64,000 bases of DNA from assembly GCF_030818775.1 (NCBI RefSeq), contig NZ_JAUTAU010000001.1, positions 3,228,001 to 3,292,000 on the forward strand, given 5' to 3'. Position numbers and translations under genes: made by a program. This document shows, in pieces, positions 8,959 through 16,534 of the stretch (the stretch's first letter is position 1; every line of letters starts with the position of its first letter). The notes under the pieces are model-generated. The model made no database searches, was not told the DNA's origin, and saw only the letters and a program-made list of their open reading frames with translations. The stretch is from Bacillus sp. SORGH_AS_0510 (GTDB lineage: Bacteria > Bacillota > Bacilli > Bacillales > Cytobacillaceae).

Positions 8959-10263
8959 ATGAGCCAGACAGATTCCTTTGCAGTAGAAAGGGCTCGAGCA
9001 GCAGAACACCGCACTGTTTCTGCCGCTAGAGATGCCATAAACGGAAAAGTAAAAGGGATACGAGCATTGTTGCCGTTCCTTGGGCCCGCCTTCATTGCAT
9101 CCATTGCTTATATAGACCCAGGAAATTTTGCTACAAATATTCAAAGCGGCGCACGTTTTGGTTATAAAATGCTATGGGTTATTGTCTTAGCCAACCTAAT
9201 GGCAATGCTTTTACAAAATATGTCTGCCAAACTAGGGATTGCAACCGGCAAAAGTCTCCCTGAAATTTGCAGAGACCATATGCCAAAATGGCTTGTAATG
9301 GTTATGTGGATAGTATCAGAGCTGGCAGCTATGGCAACGGACCTTGCAGAATTTTTAGGTGCAACACTTGCCTTAAATTTACTTGCAGGCATTCCGATGT
9401 TAATTGCAACTATTATTACTGGAATCGTAACCTACTTAATACTAATGTTAGAAAAATATGGTTTTCGACCATTAGAAAAGTTTATTGCAGCATTTGCCGT
9501 CCTGATAGGGTTGTGTTACTTAGCAGAAACGGTTCTCTCTCAACCAAATCTTTCGCAAATTGCCTATCACAGTGTCGTCCCATGGCTGGGCAATAATGAG
9601 AGTATCATGCTTGCTGTAGGTGTAATTGGAGCAACTGTTATGCCACATGCGATCTATTTACACTCTAGCTTAACGCAGAGACGGATTGTTCCAAGGAATG
9701 ATGTAGAAAAAATAAAAATCCAAAAGTTTAGTACGAAAGAGATTTTCATTGCTATGACATTAGCTGGATTTGTCAACTTATCCATGATGTATATGGCTGC
9801 TTCTGTTTTCAACACGACTGGCAATAGTCAAATTGCCGACATACAATCAGCCTATCACACATTAACACCTCTGCTCGGCTCAGCTGCAGCAAGTGTGTTT
9901 CTCATATCGCTACTGGCTTCAGGTGTTTCAAGTTCCGTGGTAGGTACGATGGCTGGGCAGGTCATTATGCAGGGGTTTGTAGGTTTTACTATCCCATTAT
10001 GGTTCCGCCGTCTGATTACTATGCTCCCAACGGTAATTATCGTTGCGATGGGAGTAGATCCAACTCGAACCCTTGTAATAAGCCAGGTAGTTTTAAGTAT
10101 TGTACTGCCGTTCCCAATCATTGCATTAATCTACTTTACACAAAAGAAAGAGATTATGGGTGTATTAACGAATAAACGAATAACCACAGTTCTAGCCACT
10201 TTATTTGCTATCACCATTCTGGGATTAAATGTGTGGTTGGTTGTTCAGACGTTTTTGGGATAA
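8959..10263 (+). CDS. mntH: Nramp-family Mn2+/Fe2+:H+ symporter MntH
   Basis: A 434-residue divalent metal importer in the cytoplasmic membrane. The TM1 metal-binding motif IDPGNFATNI is near residue 52 and the TM6 motif MPHAIYLHS near 228; both are the residues that hold the metal in Nramp proteins. About eleven membrane helices can be traced. The first 35 residues are charged and cytoplasmic. The start is ATG after AAAGGATGG. The gene is alone, divergent from selB, with a sigma-A promoter and an MntR-like site upstream, so repression by Mn2+ is expected. Confidence 0.95.
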   Translation: MSQTDSFAVERARAAEHRTVSAARDAINGKVKGIRALLPFLGPAFIASIAYIDPGNFATNIQSGARFGYKMLWVIVLANLMAMLLQNMSAKLGIATGKSLPEICRDHMPKWLVMVMWIVSELAAMATDLAEFLGATLALNLLAGIPMLIATIITGIVTYLILMLEKYGFRPLEKFIAAFAVLIGLCYLAETVLSQPNLSQIAYHSVVPWLGNNESIMLAVGVIGATVMPHAIYLHSSLTQRRIVPRNDVEKIKIQKFSTKEIFIAMTLAGFVNLSMMYMAASVFNTTGNSQIADIQSAYHTLTPLLGSAAASVFLISLLASGVSSSVVGTMAGQVIMQGFVGFTIPLWFRRLITMLPTVIIVAMGVDPTRTLVISQVVLSIVLPFPIIALIYFTQKKEIMGVLTNKRITTVLATLFAITILGLNVWLVVQTFLG

Positions 10264-10428
10264 AATGATTTATTAGAAAAAAAACACCACCAGCTATTAC
10301 AACTTAAAGGATTCACTTAAGAGGTGCCCAACCACGTTTCGGCAGCGTAAATCACAGTCTATTTTACTCAGAAATCAACATGAAGAAGAGTATCTGAATA
10401 AATTGTATATGCGCTCTTTTGCTCAAAA

Positions 10429-10980
10429 CGACCGAAGCCCTGATTTTCTTAACGATTCGGTCGTTATGAACCCTTCTAATCGACCGAAGCCCTGATTTCT
10501 TTATCCCTTCGGTCGTTATGAACCCTTCAATACGACCAAAGCCTTGATTTTTTTAGCCCTTCGGTCGTTATGAACCCTTCTAATCGACCGAAGCCCTGAT
10601 TTCTTTATCCCTTCGGTCGTTATGAACCCTTCTATACGACCGAAGCCTTGATTTTTTTAGCCCTTCGGTCGTTATGAACCCTTCTAAACGACCGAAGCCC
10701 TGATTTTTTTAGCCCTTCGGTCGTTATGAACCCTTCTAAACGACCGAAGCCCTGATTTTTTTAGCCCTTCGGTCGTTATGAACCCTTCTAAACGACCGAA
10801 GCCCTGATTTTTTTAGTCCTTCGGTCGTTATGAACCCTTCTAAACGACCGGAGCCCTGATTTTTTTAGCCCTTCGGTCGTTATGAACCCTTCTAACGACC
10901 GAAGTCCTGATTTTCATAACGCTTCAGTCGTTATGAACTCGTCTCAACAACCGAAGCTCTAATTTTCCTTCCCCTTCTCC
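10429..10980. repeat. Tandem array 1, 52-bp unit, about 10.5 copies
   Basis: Units begin at 10429, 10481, 10533, 10585, 10637, 10689, 10741, 10793, 10845 (51 bp), 10896 and a decayed partial at 10948. Each unit carries the inverted pair CGACCGAAG...CTTCGGTCG around a T-rich loop and then TTATGAACCCTTCTAAA. Central copies are nearly identical; end copies are more diverged. There are no unique spacers, so this is not CRISPR. It lies between the 3' ends of mntH and the HEAQH gene. The flanks 10264-10428 and 10981-11134 show nothing else. Confidence 0.95.
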
Positions 10981-11134
10981 CATTAACCTCTAATTTGCAC
11001 TTATTTTGGCATTCTAAATGACATCTAAATTGACACGAATTTTCAATGTACAATATGTATTGTCACTCAAAAAACACTTTAATATTGGACTGCCAATACT
11101 AAAAGAAATTGAATTAAACCTTAATATAACAACA

Positions 11135-11164
11135 AAATGGCATGTGTCAATTAACATGCCATTT
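11135..11164. terminator. Hairpin, likely terminator of the HEAQH-protein gene
   Basis: A perfect 11-bp stem, AAATGGCATGT / ACATGCCATTT. On the minus strand it is followed by a T-rich run (TTGTTGTT), about 70 bases after the stop of the gene at 11235. Confidence 0.55.
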
Positions 11165-11234
11165 CATCTGTCAATTTATCTTCGTGCACCCCACAAGTGA
11201 ACCCTTTATATTACAGCTTTGGTGTTTTTTATGT

Positions 11235-12212
11235 TTAAATAACTCCCACTGCTCCTTCCCCCATTTTTTCTAACTCCTTTGCATGCTCTTCATATAACCT
11301 CAAAGCCCACTTTTGAATCAAGGGAGATGGTATAGTTTTCCACTTTTCTACTTCTACAATCTCTTCATCACTAAACGCAAGCTCAGTTAATCTTCCCATT
11401 AACACATAGGATGAATACGGATGTGGAAATCCTGGGTCATTTTTACGCTCATAATAAAATTTCTTTAGTAATCTATAAGAATTGGGCTCATAAATGAGTT
11501 CAACTAGTTTTGCCCGGTATTCTAAATCTTTTGGTTGCAGATTTGGAAAGCTGGCATAATCACTTACATGCTGAGCCTCATGTTTTAAATAGCTAACTTG
11601 AAACTCAGAATCATCCATATTTATTTTATTCGGTCGATCATTTACATAATAAAGACCTTCTGGCTTTGCCCAGCCACCCGCCCGTTTTACCCCAAAGGTC
11701 GAAAAATATATCCAACTTTGCAGTAAAAAATCTGATAAAAAATAAACGGTTACCTCTTGTGTATGATGTGGTAGTTCAATCTTAAACTCTTCCCTCTCCA
11801 TTGTCTTCCAGATAAAAGGACCTCTAAAGGGACCAGTCAAACCACCTAAGAAGTGATAGCCCTTCTTATTAAAGATCACCTCTAATTGACTTTCTAACTG
11901 ATCAAGATCCATATTAGAAAGTTTATCGGGAATGCATGGCGCAAGAGATTGTGCTAATTGAATTTCTGCTACAAATGCGTTTTGTTTTGTTAAAACTGCA
12001 ATAAAGTATTGATAGTAAGCTAGTAGTACTCTTCTTATCCAAGGATCTTTAGATTGAATCCGAAAGATTGGTTTCTCTGTAAAGAATCTTCGATGATACT
12101 TCAATTCTAGCGCTTTGGTTTTTTTGTTCTTATTTTTTATCGAACAAAGGTATTCATACGCTGCTGGAACATCTCCTTGCAGACAATAAGCATAAAACTT
12201 TGATTCATCCAT
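11235..12212 (-). CDS. Uncharacterised protein with HExxH metalloprotease-like motif
   Basis: A 325-residue soluble protein of unknown function. It has no signal peptide or membrane helix. The motif HEAQH (in YLKHEAQHVSDYASF, about residue 217) matches the HExxH zinc-ligand/catalytic signature of metallopeptidases, and acidic residues follow it (PKDLEYRAKLVELIYE), as in gluzincin-like folds. The family is not one I can name. ATG 12212 is chosen because GAGGGGAACTTG precedes it at normal spacing; an in-frame ATG at 12314 lacks a ribosome site. The gene stands alone between the repeat array and a broken GNAT gene. Confidence 0.7.
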   Translation of the reverse strand: MDESKFYAYCLQGDVPAAYEYLCSIKNKNKKTKALELKYHRRFFTEKPIFRIQSKDPWIRRVLLAYYQYFIAVLTKQNAFVAEIQLAQSLAPCIPDKLSNMDLDQLESQLEVIFNKKGYHFLGGLTGPFRGPFIWKTMEREEFKIELPHHTQEVTVYFLSDFLLQSWIYFSTFGVKRAGGWAKPEGLYYVNDRPNKINMDDSEFQVSYLKHEAQHVSDYASFPNLQPKDLEYRAKLVELIYEPNSYRLLKKFYYERKNDPGFPHPYSSYVLMGRLTELAFSDEEIVEVEKWKTIPSPLIQKWALRLYEEHAKELEKMGEGAVGVI

Positions 12213-12351
12213 CAAGTTCCCCTCGAATTCTACAATATTTTTATAGTTAATATTTGATTCATACTTGTAAAATTCCTTTTTTGTATATAAAGGAAAATAA
12301 GGTGATGATGTCAAATGTAGTAATACAAGAAAGCAAATTTCGGAGGATAAA

Positions 12352-12823
12352 ATGATTGAATTAGTCAGAGTTTTAAAGGAAGAGGAACAAATTTTACATA
12401 ACCTTATGCAGTTCTACATCTATGAATTTACACAGTTTTTGCCAACAATTACCCTTGAAGAGACCGGTCTTTACAAACCTTGTTAATCTAACCCCCTACT
12501 GGAGCAGCCCAAACCTTCACCCTTTTTTCATTAAGAAGGAAGATGAACTTATTGGTTTTGCTTTAGTTGAAAGTGCTACTGAAACAGAACTTAACACCAT
12601 TCTCGAATTTTTTATCATTCGAAAATATAATCGTAAAGGCTTTGGAAAACTTGCAGCAAACAAACTTTTTTCTATGTTCCCTGGCAAATGGCACATTACA
12701 CAAATCGAAAGAAATTATCCAGCACAAGCTTTTTGGAAAAGCACAATCTCTTCATTTACTAACGGCAATTACAGCGAAAAATATGATGAAAAACGCCGTT
12801 CAATCCAAGAATTTGAGATTTAG
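12352..12823 (+). pseudogene. Frameshifted GNAT acetyltransferase
   Basis: After CGGAGGATAA, ATG 12352 opens MIELVRVLKEEEQILHNLMQ, a normal GNAT N-terminus, which stops at 12486. The rest of the protein continues in the next frame from about 12480 (LTPYWSSPNLHPFF, then the acetyl-CoA loop region NRKGFGKLAANKLF and NYPAQAFWKSTI). The two parts join into one domain of about 155 residues. A one-base change near 12470-12495 explains the break. It may be a real mutation or a sequencing error; the neighbouring decayed gene at 12875 favours real decay. Confidence 0.8.
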
Positions 12824-12830
12824 AGTGACA

Positions 12831-12879
12831 AATAAAACAGTGGAGGCTGTCCCAAAAAGGTTGCCTCCACTGTTTTATT
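12831..12879. terminator. Bidirectional terminator
   Basis: A perfect 17-bp stem (12831-12847 with 12863-12879; core AAAACAGTGGAGGC) whose A and T ends serve both strands. It closes the GNAT pseudogene and the facing pseudogene. Confidence 0.85.
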
Positions 12880-13270
12880 CTATCGCCCGTAAATCATTTA
12901 CTAACATCTCTTTTGATTTCTCTTCGACTATTTGTTCTACATAGACTAGTACTGTTGAATACGCCTTTTTAGAAGCGTCCGTTTCACCTAATAAAGTGTA
13001 TGCCCTCTATAATGCTTCATACGCATATCCAATATAAAATGGTTCAATATTATGTTCCAAACTCACCTCTAGACACTGTTTACCAAAGTAAACATACACT
13101 CTAGACAATTGCCAATATCCAATCGATAGATTTTTTGCCGTATGATCCTCTACCTGCGTCCAATGCCATGTTTGTAAATGGCACTCTCTACTAATTGGCA
13201 GTATAGTGGGTTCTGCAATATTTTTGAGAAGTTGAAGTAACTCCTCAAAATCTGGTTTGTTTTGTTTTTA
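12875..13270 (-). pseudogene. Decayed paralogue of the helical-repeat protein at 23833
   Basis: Translation gives TWHWTQVEDHTAKNLSIGYW, LSRVYVYFGKQCLEVSLEH and NIEPFYIGYAYEAL, nearly identical to the intact gene at 23833-24294. An in-frame TAG at 13007-13009 cuts the protein after YAYEAL. About nine codons (the AVAQLGERA part) are missing, and the N-terminus has diverged with a stop just upstream. It faces the frameshifted GNAT; at 24.3 kb the intact gene is also paired with a GNAT. Confidence 0.8.
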
Positions 13271-13380
13271 CCTAAGTGTAAATAGCAATATTAGCAAATA
13301 TCCCCATTATTTAGTCTGCCATTTTCAGCCTGTATTGGGCATTTAAAAAAGGCGATAAATGGTTATAACTCTTTTGAATG

Positions 13381-13443
13381 AAAAAAGAGCCAAAATAAAC
13401 AAGTAGTGCATAAAAACTTGCATATTTTAGGCTCTTTTTATTT
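13381..13443. terminator. Hairpin with A/T arms, terminator-like
   Basis: AAAAAGAGCC...AAAT pairs with ATTTTAGGCTCTTTTT around a 30-base loop. Both strands end in T-runs. The rest of 13271-13560 shows no gene. Confidence 0.55.
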
Positions 13444-13559
13444 TTACTCCTTATTGTGTCAAAGCACCTGTTAGCTTAAGTACAATACTTCACAATCTTG
13501 CTTTCTTAGATAAAACTATTACTAAAAGTATTATTTTATGTAAATATTCTAACTATGTA

Positions 13560-13586
13560 ATAAAGCTTACTCTAAGAGTAAGCTTA
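13560..13586 (-). terminator. cwlJ terminator overlapping the stop codon
   Basis: A perfect 10-bp stem (AAGCTTACTC / GAGTAAGCTT) reaches into the TAA of the gene and is followed by TTATT on the minus strand. Confidence 0.65.
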
Positions 13587-14024
13587 ACCTCTATAAACAC
13601 TATCACATGTTCCAGGTTTTGGTTCATAAAAACAATGTTCTTTAAATTGACCAGTATGAGGTTGACCATACCATGTTGGTGGGCATGGAGCATGTGGATT
13701 AAAATACCAAAGAGCATATTTCGCAGGATGAACTCTCCAACCATTTATATTTTGTTGTGCTAATCTTCTTTCAGAGGTTCTTGATCTTTGATAAAAAACA
13801 TTCCCTTTTTGCACTGCTTCAAAAGAATAATTTCCTCCTTGTATTTGAAATATTACATCATGAATATTGTTTACATCTTTGAAATCTAAGCATTCTGCAA
13901 CAACACGATTTATTATTACATTTCCAACATATAACATTCCTTGCCTTCCTTCGCCTTCTGCTTCTGCTCTCATCATTCTTGCCATTTCATCTACTTCATG
14001 ACTTCTAGCCCTTACTCTTGCCAT
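13584..14024 (-). CDS. cwlJ: Spore cortex-lytic cell wall hydrolase CwlJ
   Basis: A 146-residue SleB/CwlJ-type hydrolase that breaks cortex peptidoglycan during spore germination. It matches B. subtilis CwlJ along its whole length: MARMMRAEAEGEGRQGMLYV with the catalytic Glu, VGNVIINRV, FYQRSR, and the C-terminal KYALWYFNPHAPCPPTWYGQ. It lacks a signal peptide, as CwlJ does. ATG 14024 follows GGGAGGTGATGAA; the longer in-frame start at 14069 has no such site. The minus strand carries CATACTATA just upstream, as expected for a mother-cell sigma factor. gerQ, the usual partner gene, is not adjacent. Confidence 0.92.
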   Translation of the reverse strand: MARVRARSHEVDEMARMMRAEAEGEGRQGMLYVGNVIINRVVAECLDFKDVNNIHDVIFQIQGGNYSFEAVQKGNVFYQRSRTSERRLAQQNINGWRVHPAKYALWYFNPHAPCPPTWYGQPHTGQFKEHCFYEPKPGTCDSVYRG

Positions 14025-14042
14025 TTCATCACCTCCCAAAAA

Positions 14043-14051
14043 TATAGTATG
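14043..14051 (-). promoter_or_regulatory. Candidate sigma-E/sigma-K -10 of cwlJ
   Basis: CATACTATA on the minus strand fits the CATAnnnTA pattern of mother-cell sporulation sigma factors. A convincing -35 was not found, and the leader would be only about 12 bases. The rest of 14070-14382 holds a degenerate dispersed element (14145-14174) and no gene. Confidence 0.4.
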
Positions 14052-14144
14052 AAAAAAACCTACACCCATGTCATTGATTAGATAATAAGAAATGTTTAAT
14101 TACTTTTATGCAACTGCCTGTTGAATAAGAATAGCAATCTATAT

Positions 14145-14174
14145 TATTGAAGTATCGCACTCGTTAGTTGAACA
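14145..14174. repeat. Degenerate dispersed palindrome, copy 1
   Basis: TTGAAGTATCGCACTCGTTA followed by GTTGAACAA. It fits the loose consensus TTCAACTA-n-CTGC-n-CGTTAGTTGAA seen at several other places up to 23.6 kb. Confidence 0.45.
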
Positions 14175-14382
14175 ACTCCATGGCCTGTAAACTATTTATA
14201 ATTTCCTTTGGTTAGAGATACCATTCTCAATAATAATAGATGCTCAATCCATTCATATATCCTCCATCTTCATTCTTTTTCGAATTCAGGTGGGCTACTA
14301 GGCATACATCCAATCCAAACTTTAACCCTGAGCATAAAATTGGTTATAAGTCTAATCACAATTAAGGAGTGAACTTCGAATT

Positions 14383-14622
14383 ATGGTAAATACACGACAA
14401 ATGCCATCTGCCCTGAATACCTGGGGTCTCGAAAATTGTATCTATCGTTTCACGTATTTGTGGCTTAGAAACGGAGACAATTTCTGGTTTTTTTTGACGA
14501 CTGTCGGGCATCAAAGAGTTTATGGCTATAGGTTTTTCGGCGGAAGATGGAATCAATATTCGGTTGCTTTAAGAGATATTGTTAACTTCCATTGTTCTCC
14601 TCCAACTCCAACTCTATATTAA
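14383..14622 (+). CDS. Small protein of unknown function next to cwlJ
   Basis: 79 residues, aromatic-rich, single domain, with no signal or clear membrane segment: NCIYRFTYLWLRNGDNFWFF, VGHQRVYGYRFFGGRW and ALRDIVNFHCSPP. I do not recognise the family. AAGGAG (14364-14369) lies 13 bases before the ATG, slightly long. CATAAAAT at 14333 could be part of a sporulation-type promoter. It is divergent from cwlJ and precedes a coat-like Gly/Pro-rich gene, so a spore-related role is a guess from position. Confidence 0.6.
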   Translation: MVNTRQMPSALNTWGLENCIYRFTYLWLRNGDNFWFFLTTVGHQRVYGYRFFGGRWNQYSVALRDIVNFHCSPPTPTLY

Positions 14623-14623
14623 A

Positions 14624-14652
14624 ACACTGCGTCTGGGCTTTCGCATAAAGTA
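14624..14652 (+). promoter_or_regulatory. Candidate sigma-K promoter of the Gly/Pro-rich gene
   Basis: ACAC (14624-14627), 16 bases, then CATAAAGTA (14644-14652), a full match to the sigma-K -10 pattern CATAnnnTA. Confidence 0.45.
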
Positions 14653-14674
14653 AAATAAAATGAAGAGGATAATT

Positions 14675-15028
14675 GTGCTTCCATATTATATTGCTTATCC
14701 AACAGATGAAAGGATCTATCCAGGCATTGGTCTGGATGGACCAGGTTCAGGATATGGTTTTTATCCTGGTCTGGGATTTGGTGAACCTGGACTAGGTTTA
14801 TGGTTTTATCCAGGCTTTGGATTAGGAGGACCAGGTTCAGATTTTGGTTATTTTCCTGGGCTCGGTTTTGGAGCACCTGGCATTCCACATCCATACCCAC
14901 CATACCCCGTACATCTTCCTGCTCCACCGCATCCTCCACAAGGAGTGCATCTTCCTGCTCAACCACATCCACCACAGGGAGTGCATCTTCCTGCTCCGCC
15001 ACAGGCACCACAGTCAGCTCTATATTAA
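14675..15028 (+). CDS. Gly/Pro-rich repetitive coat-like protein
   Basis: About 117 residues of low complexity. The first half repeats a FYPGLGFGxPGxG unit four times; the second half repeats HLPAPPHPPQGV about three times. There is no signal peptide. GTG 14675 is preferred because AAGAGG lies six bases upstream; ATG 14660 has no ribosome site but is in frame. A paralogue with the same GLGGPGSGFGF...PGLGFGAPG block lies at 15659 on the other strand. Such proteins near cwlJ with a sigma-K-like promoter suggest a spore coat or exosporium structural protein; this is inference. Confidence 0.65.
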   Translation: MLPYYIAYPTDERIYPGIGLDGPGSGYGFYPGLGFGEPGLGLWFYPGFGLGGPGSDFGYFPGLGFGAPGIPHPYPPYPVHLPAPPHPPQGVHLPAQPHPPQGVHLPAPPQAPQSALY

Positions 15029-15094
15029 TTACAATTAAGCCAAATCTCAATAGCCTCCACTTATACATACATCTTGCTGAGAATCTTTCAGACA

Positions 15095-15166
15095 CAAAAA
15101 AGCCCCTTTAAGGGCTTTCAGCTTGTTGAGGAAGGTACTATTTTTTTCTTTACAAGCTTTTTTTAT
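15095..15166 (+). terminator. Double hairpin terminator after the Gly/Pro-rich gene
   Basis: First hairpin AAAGCCC / GGGCTTT (15099-15118); it also has a T-run on the minus strand. A second long-loop stem, AGCTTGT / ACAAGCT, ends in a run of seven T. Confidence 0.6.
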
Positions 15167-15231
15167 TTGTCCTTTTAAATTTCATGCCTAAATTTTCATT
15201 TATTGATTACAGAATTAAGTTCGTCACCCCA

Positions 15232-15515
15232 TTATCCTAGATTGGCTAGGTGAGTGGCGATCTTTTTCATATTCTGACACGCTGCAGTGAGTAACACTTG
15301 CTCACTCGCATTGTGTAGTCCCCGTAACCGGCAATAGCGAAGACCATGCAGTTCTTTCGAATCTGCGAAGCTTCGCTCCACTTTTTCTCTTCTGAATTTA
15401 TAAAGCATTTTTCCAGAAAGTGAAAGTCTGTTAGTGCGTACCTTCTCCTTGAATTCTTACCAGAAATGGCGAGTAACGACCTTTTGCTTGTTCTTTGACC
15501 TTTACATATTGTCAT
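15232..15515 (-). pseudogene. IS1182-type transposase remnant (C-terminal end)
   Basis: The minus strand encodes [20 protein letters not shown], then [20 protein letters not shown] and [20 protein letters not shown] with MKKIATHLA at the end, the conserved C-terminus of IS1182-family DDE transposases. Just upstream, CKGQRTSKRSLLAIS continues the same protein in another frame, so there is a frameshift near 15450. The N-terminal three quarters of the gene and the element ends are missing. Confidence 0.8.
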
Positions 15516-15566
15516 TAAAATGTAGTTTCCTTCAGCTATAAATCAAAAACATTCATCATTCTAAAC

Positions 15567-15610
15567 AAGAAACAGGCGTTTCCGCTATTGCAAAAACACG
15601 CCTGTTTAAC
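15567..15610 (-). terminator. Hairpin after the His/Tyr-rich gene
   Basis: A 10-bp stem, AAACAGGCGT (15570-15579) / ACGCCTGTTT (15598-15607), followed by CTTGTTT on the minus strand. A second small stem (AACAGAAATTTCTGTT) overlaps it. Confidence 0.6.
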
Positions 15611-15658
15611 AGAAATTTCTGTTCCCTTTTATTTTAACGGTAAATTCTTTAGCAAATT

Positions 15659-15862
15659 TTAATAAGGGTAGTGGTGGTGGTGGTATGGATAGTGGTGATG
15701 ATAGTACGGGTAATGATGATGGTAGTACGGGTAGTGATGATGGTGGTAGTTCGGGTAGTGTTGGTGTGGATAGCCTGGAGCTCCAAATCCAAGTCCTGGT
15801 GCAAAACCAAAACCTGAGCCTGGTCCACCTAAACCAACTCTCTCATTATAGGCATTAATCAT
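15659..15862 (-). CDS. Gly/Pro- and His/Tyr-rich repetitive coat-like protein
   Basis: About 67 residues. The first part, GLGGPGSGFGFAPGLGFGAP, matches the paralogue at 14675. The second part is built of repeated HHHYPY units, giving a His/Tyr-rich tail that could bind metal or cross-link. AGGAGG (15875-15880) sits 12 bases before ATG 15862; in-frame ATGs at 15874 and 15883 lie on or before that site, so the exact start is uncertain. A spore coat role is likely from the paralogy and the cwlJ neighbourhood, but unproven. Confidence 0.6.
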   Translation of the reverse strand: MINAYNERVGLGGPGSGFGFAPGLGFGAPGYPHQHYPNYHHHHYPYYHHHYPYYHHHYPYHHHHYPY

Positions 15863-16060
15863 ACAAGCATTCATCCTCCTCATTTCACTTTACATTAGAG
15901 CATATGCATGTTTGGGTTAAAGTTCTTGGGTATTTGTCTTGAATTTTAGAAATTAAAGGACAAATGCCTTATCTAACAAATAAAATGGACTTTTAATTCA
16001 AAACTAATAGCCTGTATTAAGTCAATTCACGACTCAATTGAAATTATACAACCCGTATTC

Positions 16061-16099
16061 TTATTCAACTACCCTACTTCGTTCGTGGAACAAGGAAGC
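16061..16099. repeat. Degenerate dispersed palindrome, copy 2
   Basis: TTATTCAACTACCCTACTTC followed by GTTCGTGGAACAAGG, same pattern as the other copies. The surrounding gap 15884-16147 holds no gene that I can support. Confidence 0.45.
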
Positions 16100-16147
16100 C
16101 TCAACCCTAGCAGTCTCATATCCCGTTATGGAAAGAAAAAACACCAA

Positions 16148-16324
16148 TCATATACTTTGTTTTTTCAACCTATATTTTATGATAGCAACGGTAAGAACAA
16201 TTAAAAATATAATGATGCTTAATGTATCATGAAATTTCTGCTCTAATGGTAAGAAGTTTTTCACGAACATTAAAAAAACAGCAAAAAAGTAAATAATACC
16301 TGATTTCCTAGCTATTCTTTCCAT
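16148..16324 (-). CDS. Small membrane protein, 58 residues
   Basis: ATG 16324 lies after AAGGAGGATCT, a near-perfect ribosome site. The product begins MERIARKSGIIYFFAVFLMF and has two hydrophobic helices (about residues 9-22 and 36-50) with a basic tail KYRLKKQSI. Family unknown. It is the start of a run of small minus-strand genes between 16.1 and 18.4 kb. The strong ribosome site and clean two-helix pattern are the evidence that it is real. Confidence 0.6.
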   Translation of the reverse strand: MERIARKSGIIYFFAVFLMFVKNFLPLEQKFHDTLSIIIFLIVLTVAIIKYRLKKQSI

Positions 16325-16382
16325 AGATCCTCCTTGTTCCTATATCCTTAGAGTATCATTCTATAAATTATGAAAGATTTCC

Positions 16383-16415
16383 TTCTAAAGCTAACCTTCT
16401 CCGTTAGCTTAATAA
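16383..16415. repeat. Palindromic element, variant copy
   Basis: AAGCTAAC-n7-GTTAGCTT forms a perfect 8-bp stem; it resembles the CTAAC...CCGTTAG core of the dispersed element. Confidence 0.4.
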
Positions 16416-16534
16416 TTTCCACAAAAAAGCACTTCTCCTTCTTGAAGAAATGCCCCCGTTTAGCTTAAGTACATTATTTCATAAACACAAAATAACTAAT
16501 GGGCTGTCAGTAATTGCAGAATTCCCACCGTTTG

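Noticed and set aside
10429..10980. CRISPR array
   Set aside because: Units are head-to-tail with no unique spacers and no cas genes nearby.
11018..11200. 60-codon frame on the plus strand
   Set aside because: No ribosome site, no recognisable content, and it runs through a perfect hairpin.
12352..12823. Programmed frameshift in the GNAT gene
   Set aside because: No slippery sequence or downstream stimulator is evident; decay or a sequencing error is simpler.
14619..15095. 158-codon minus-strand frame opposite the Gly/Pro-rich gene
   Set aside because: It is a reverse-strand shadow of a repetitive GC-biased gene; the plus strand has the paralogue and ribosome site.
16038..16232. 64-codon plus-strand frame
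   Set aside because: It overlaps the better supported minus-strand small membrane protein and a dispersed repeat, with no ribosome site.
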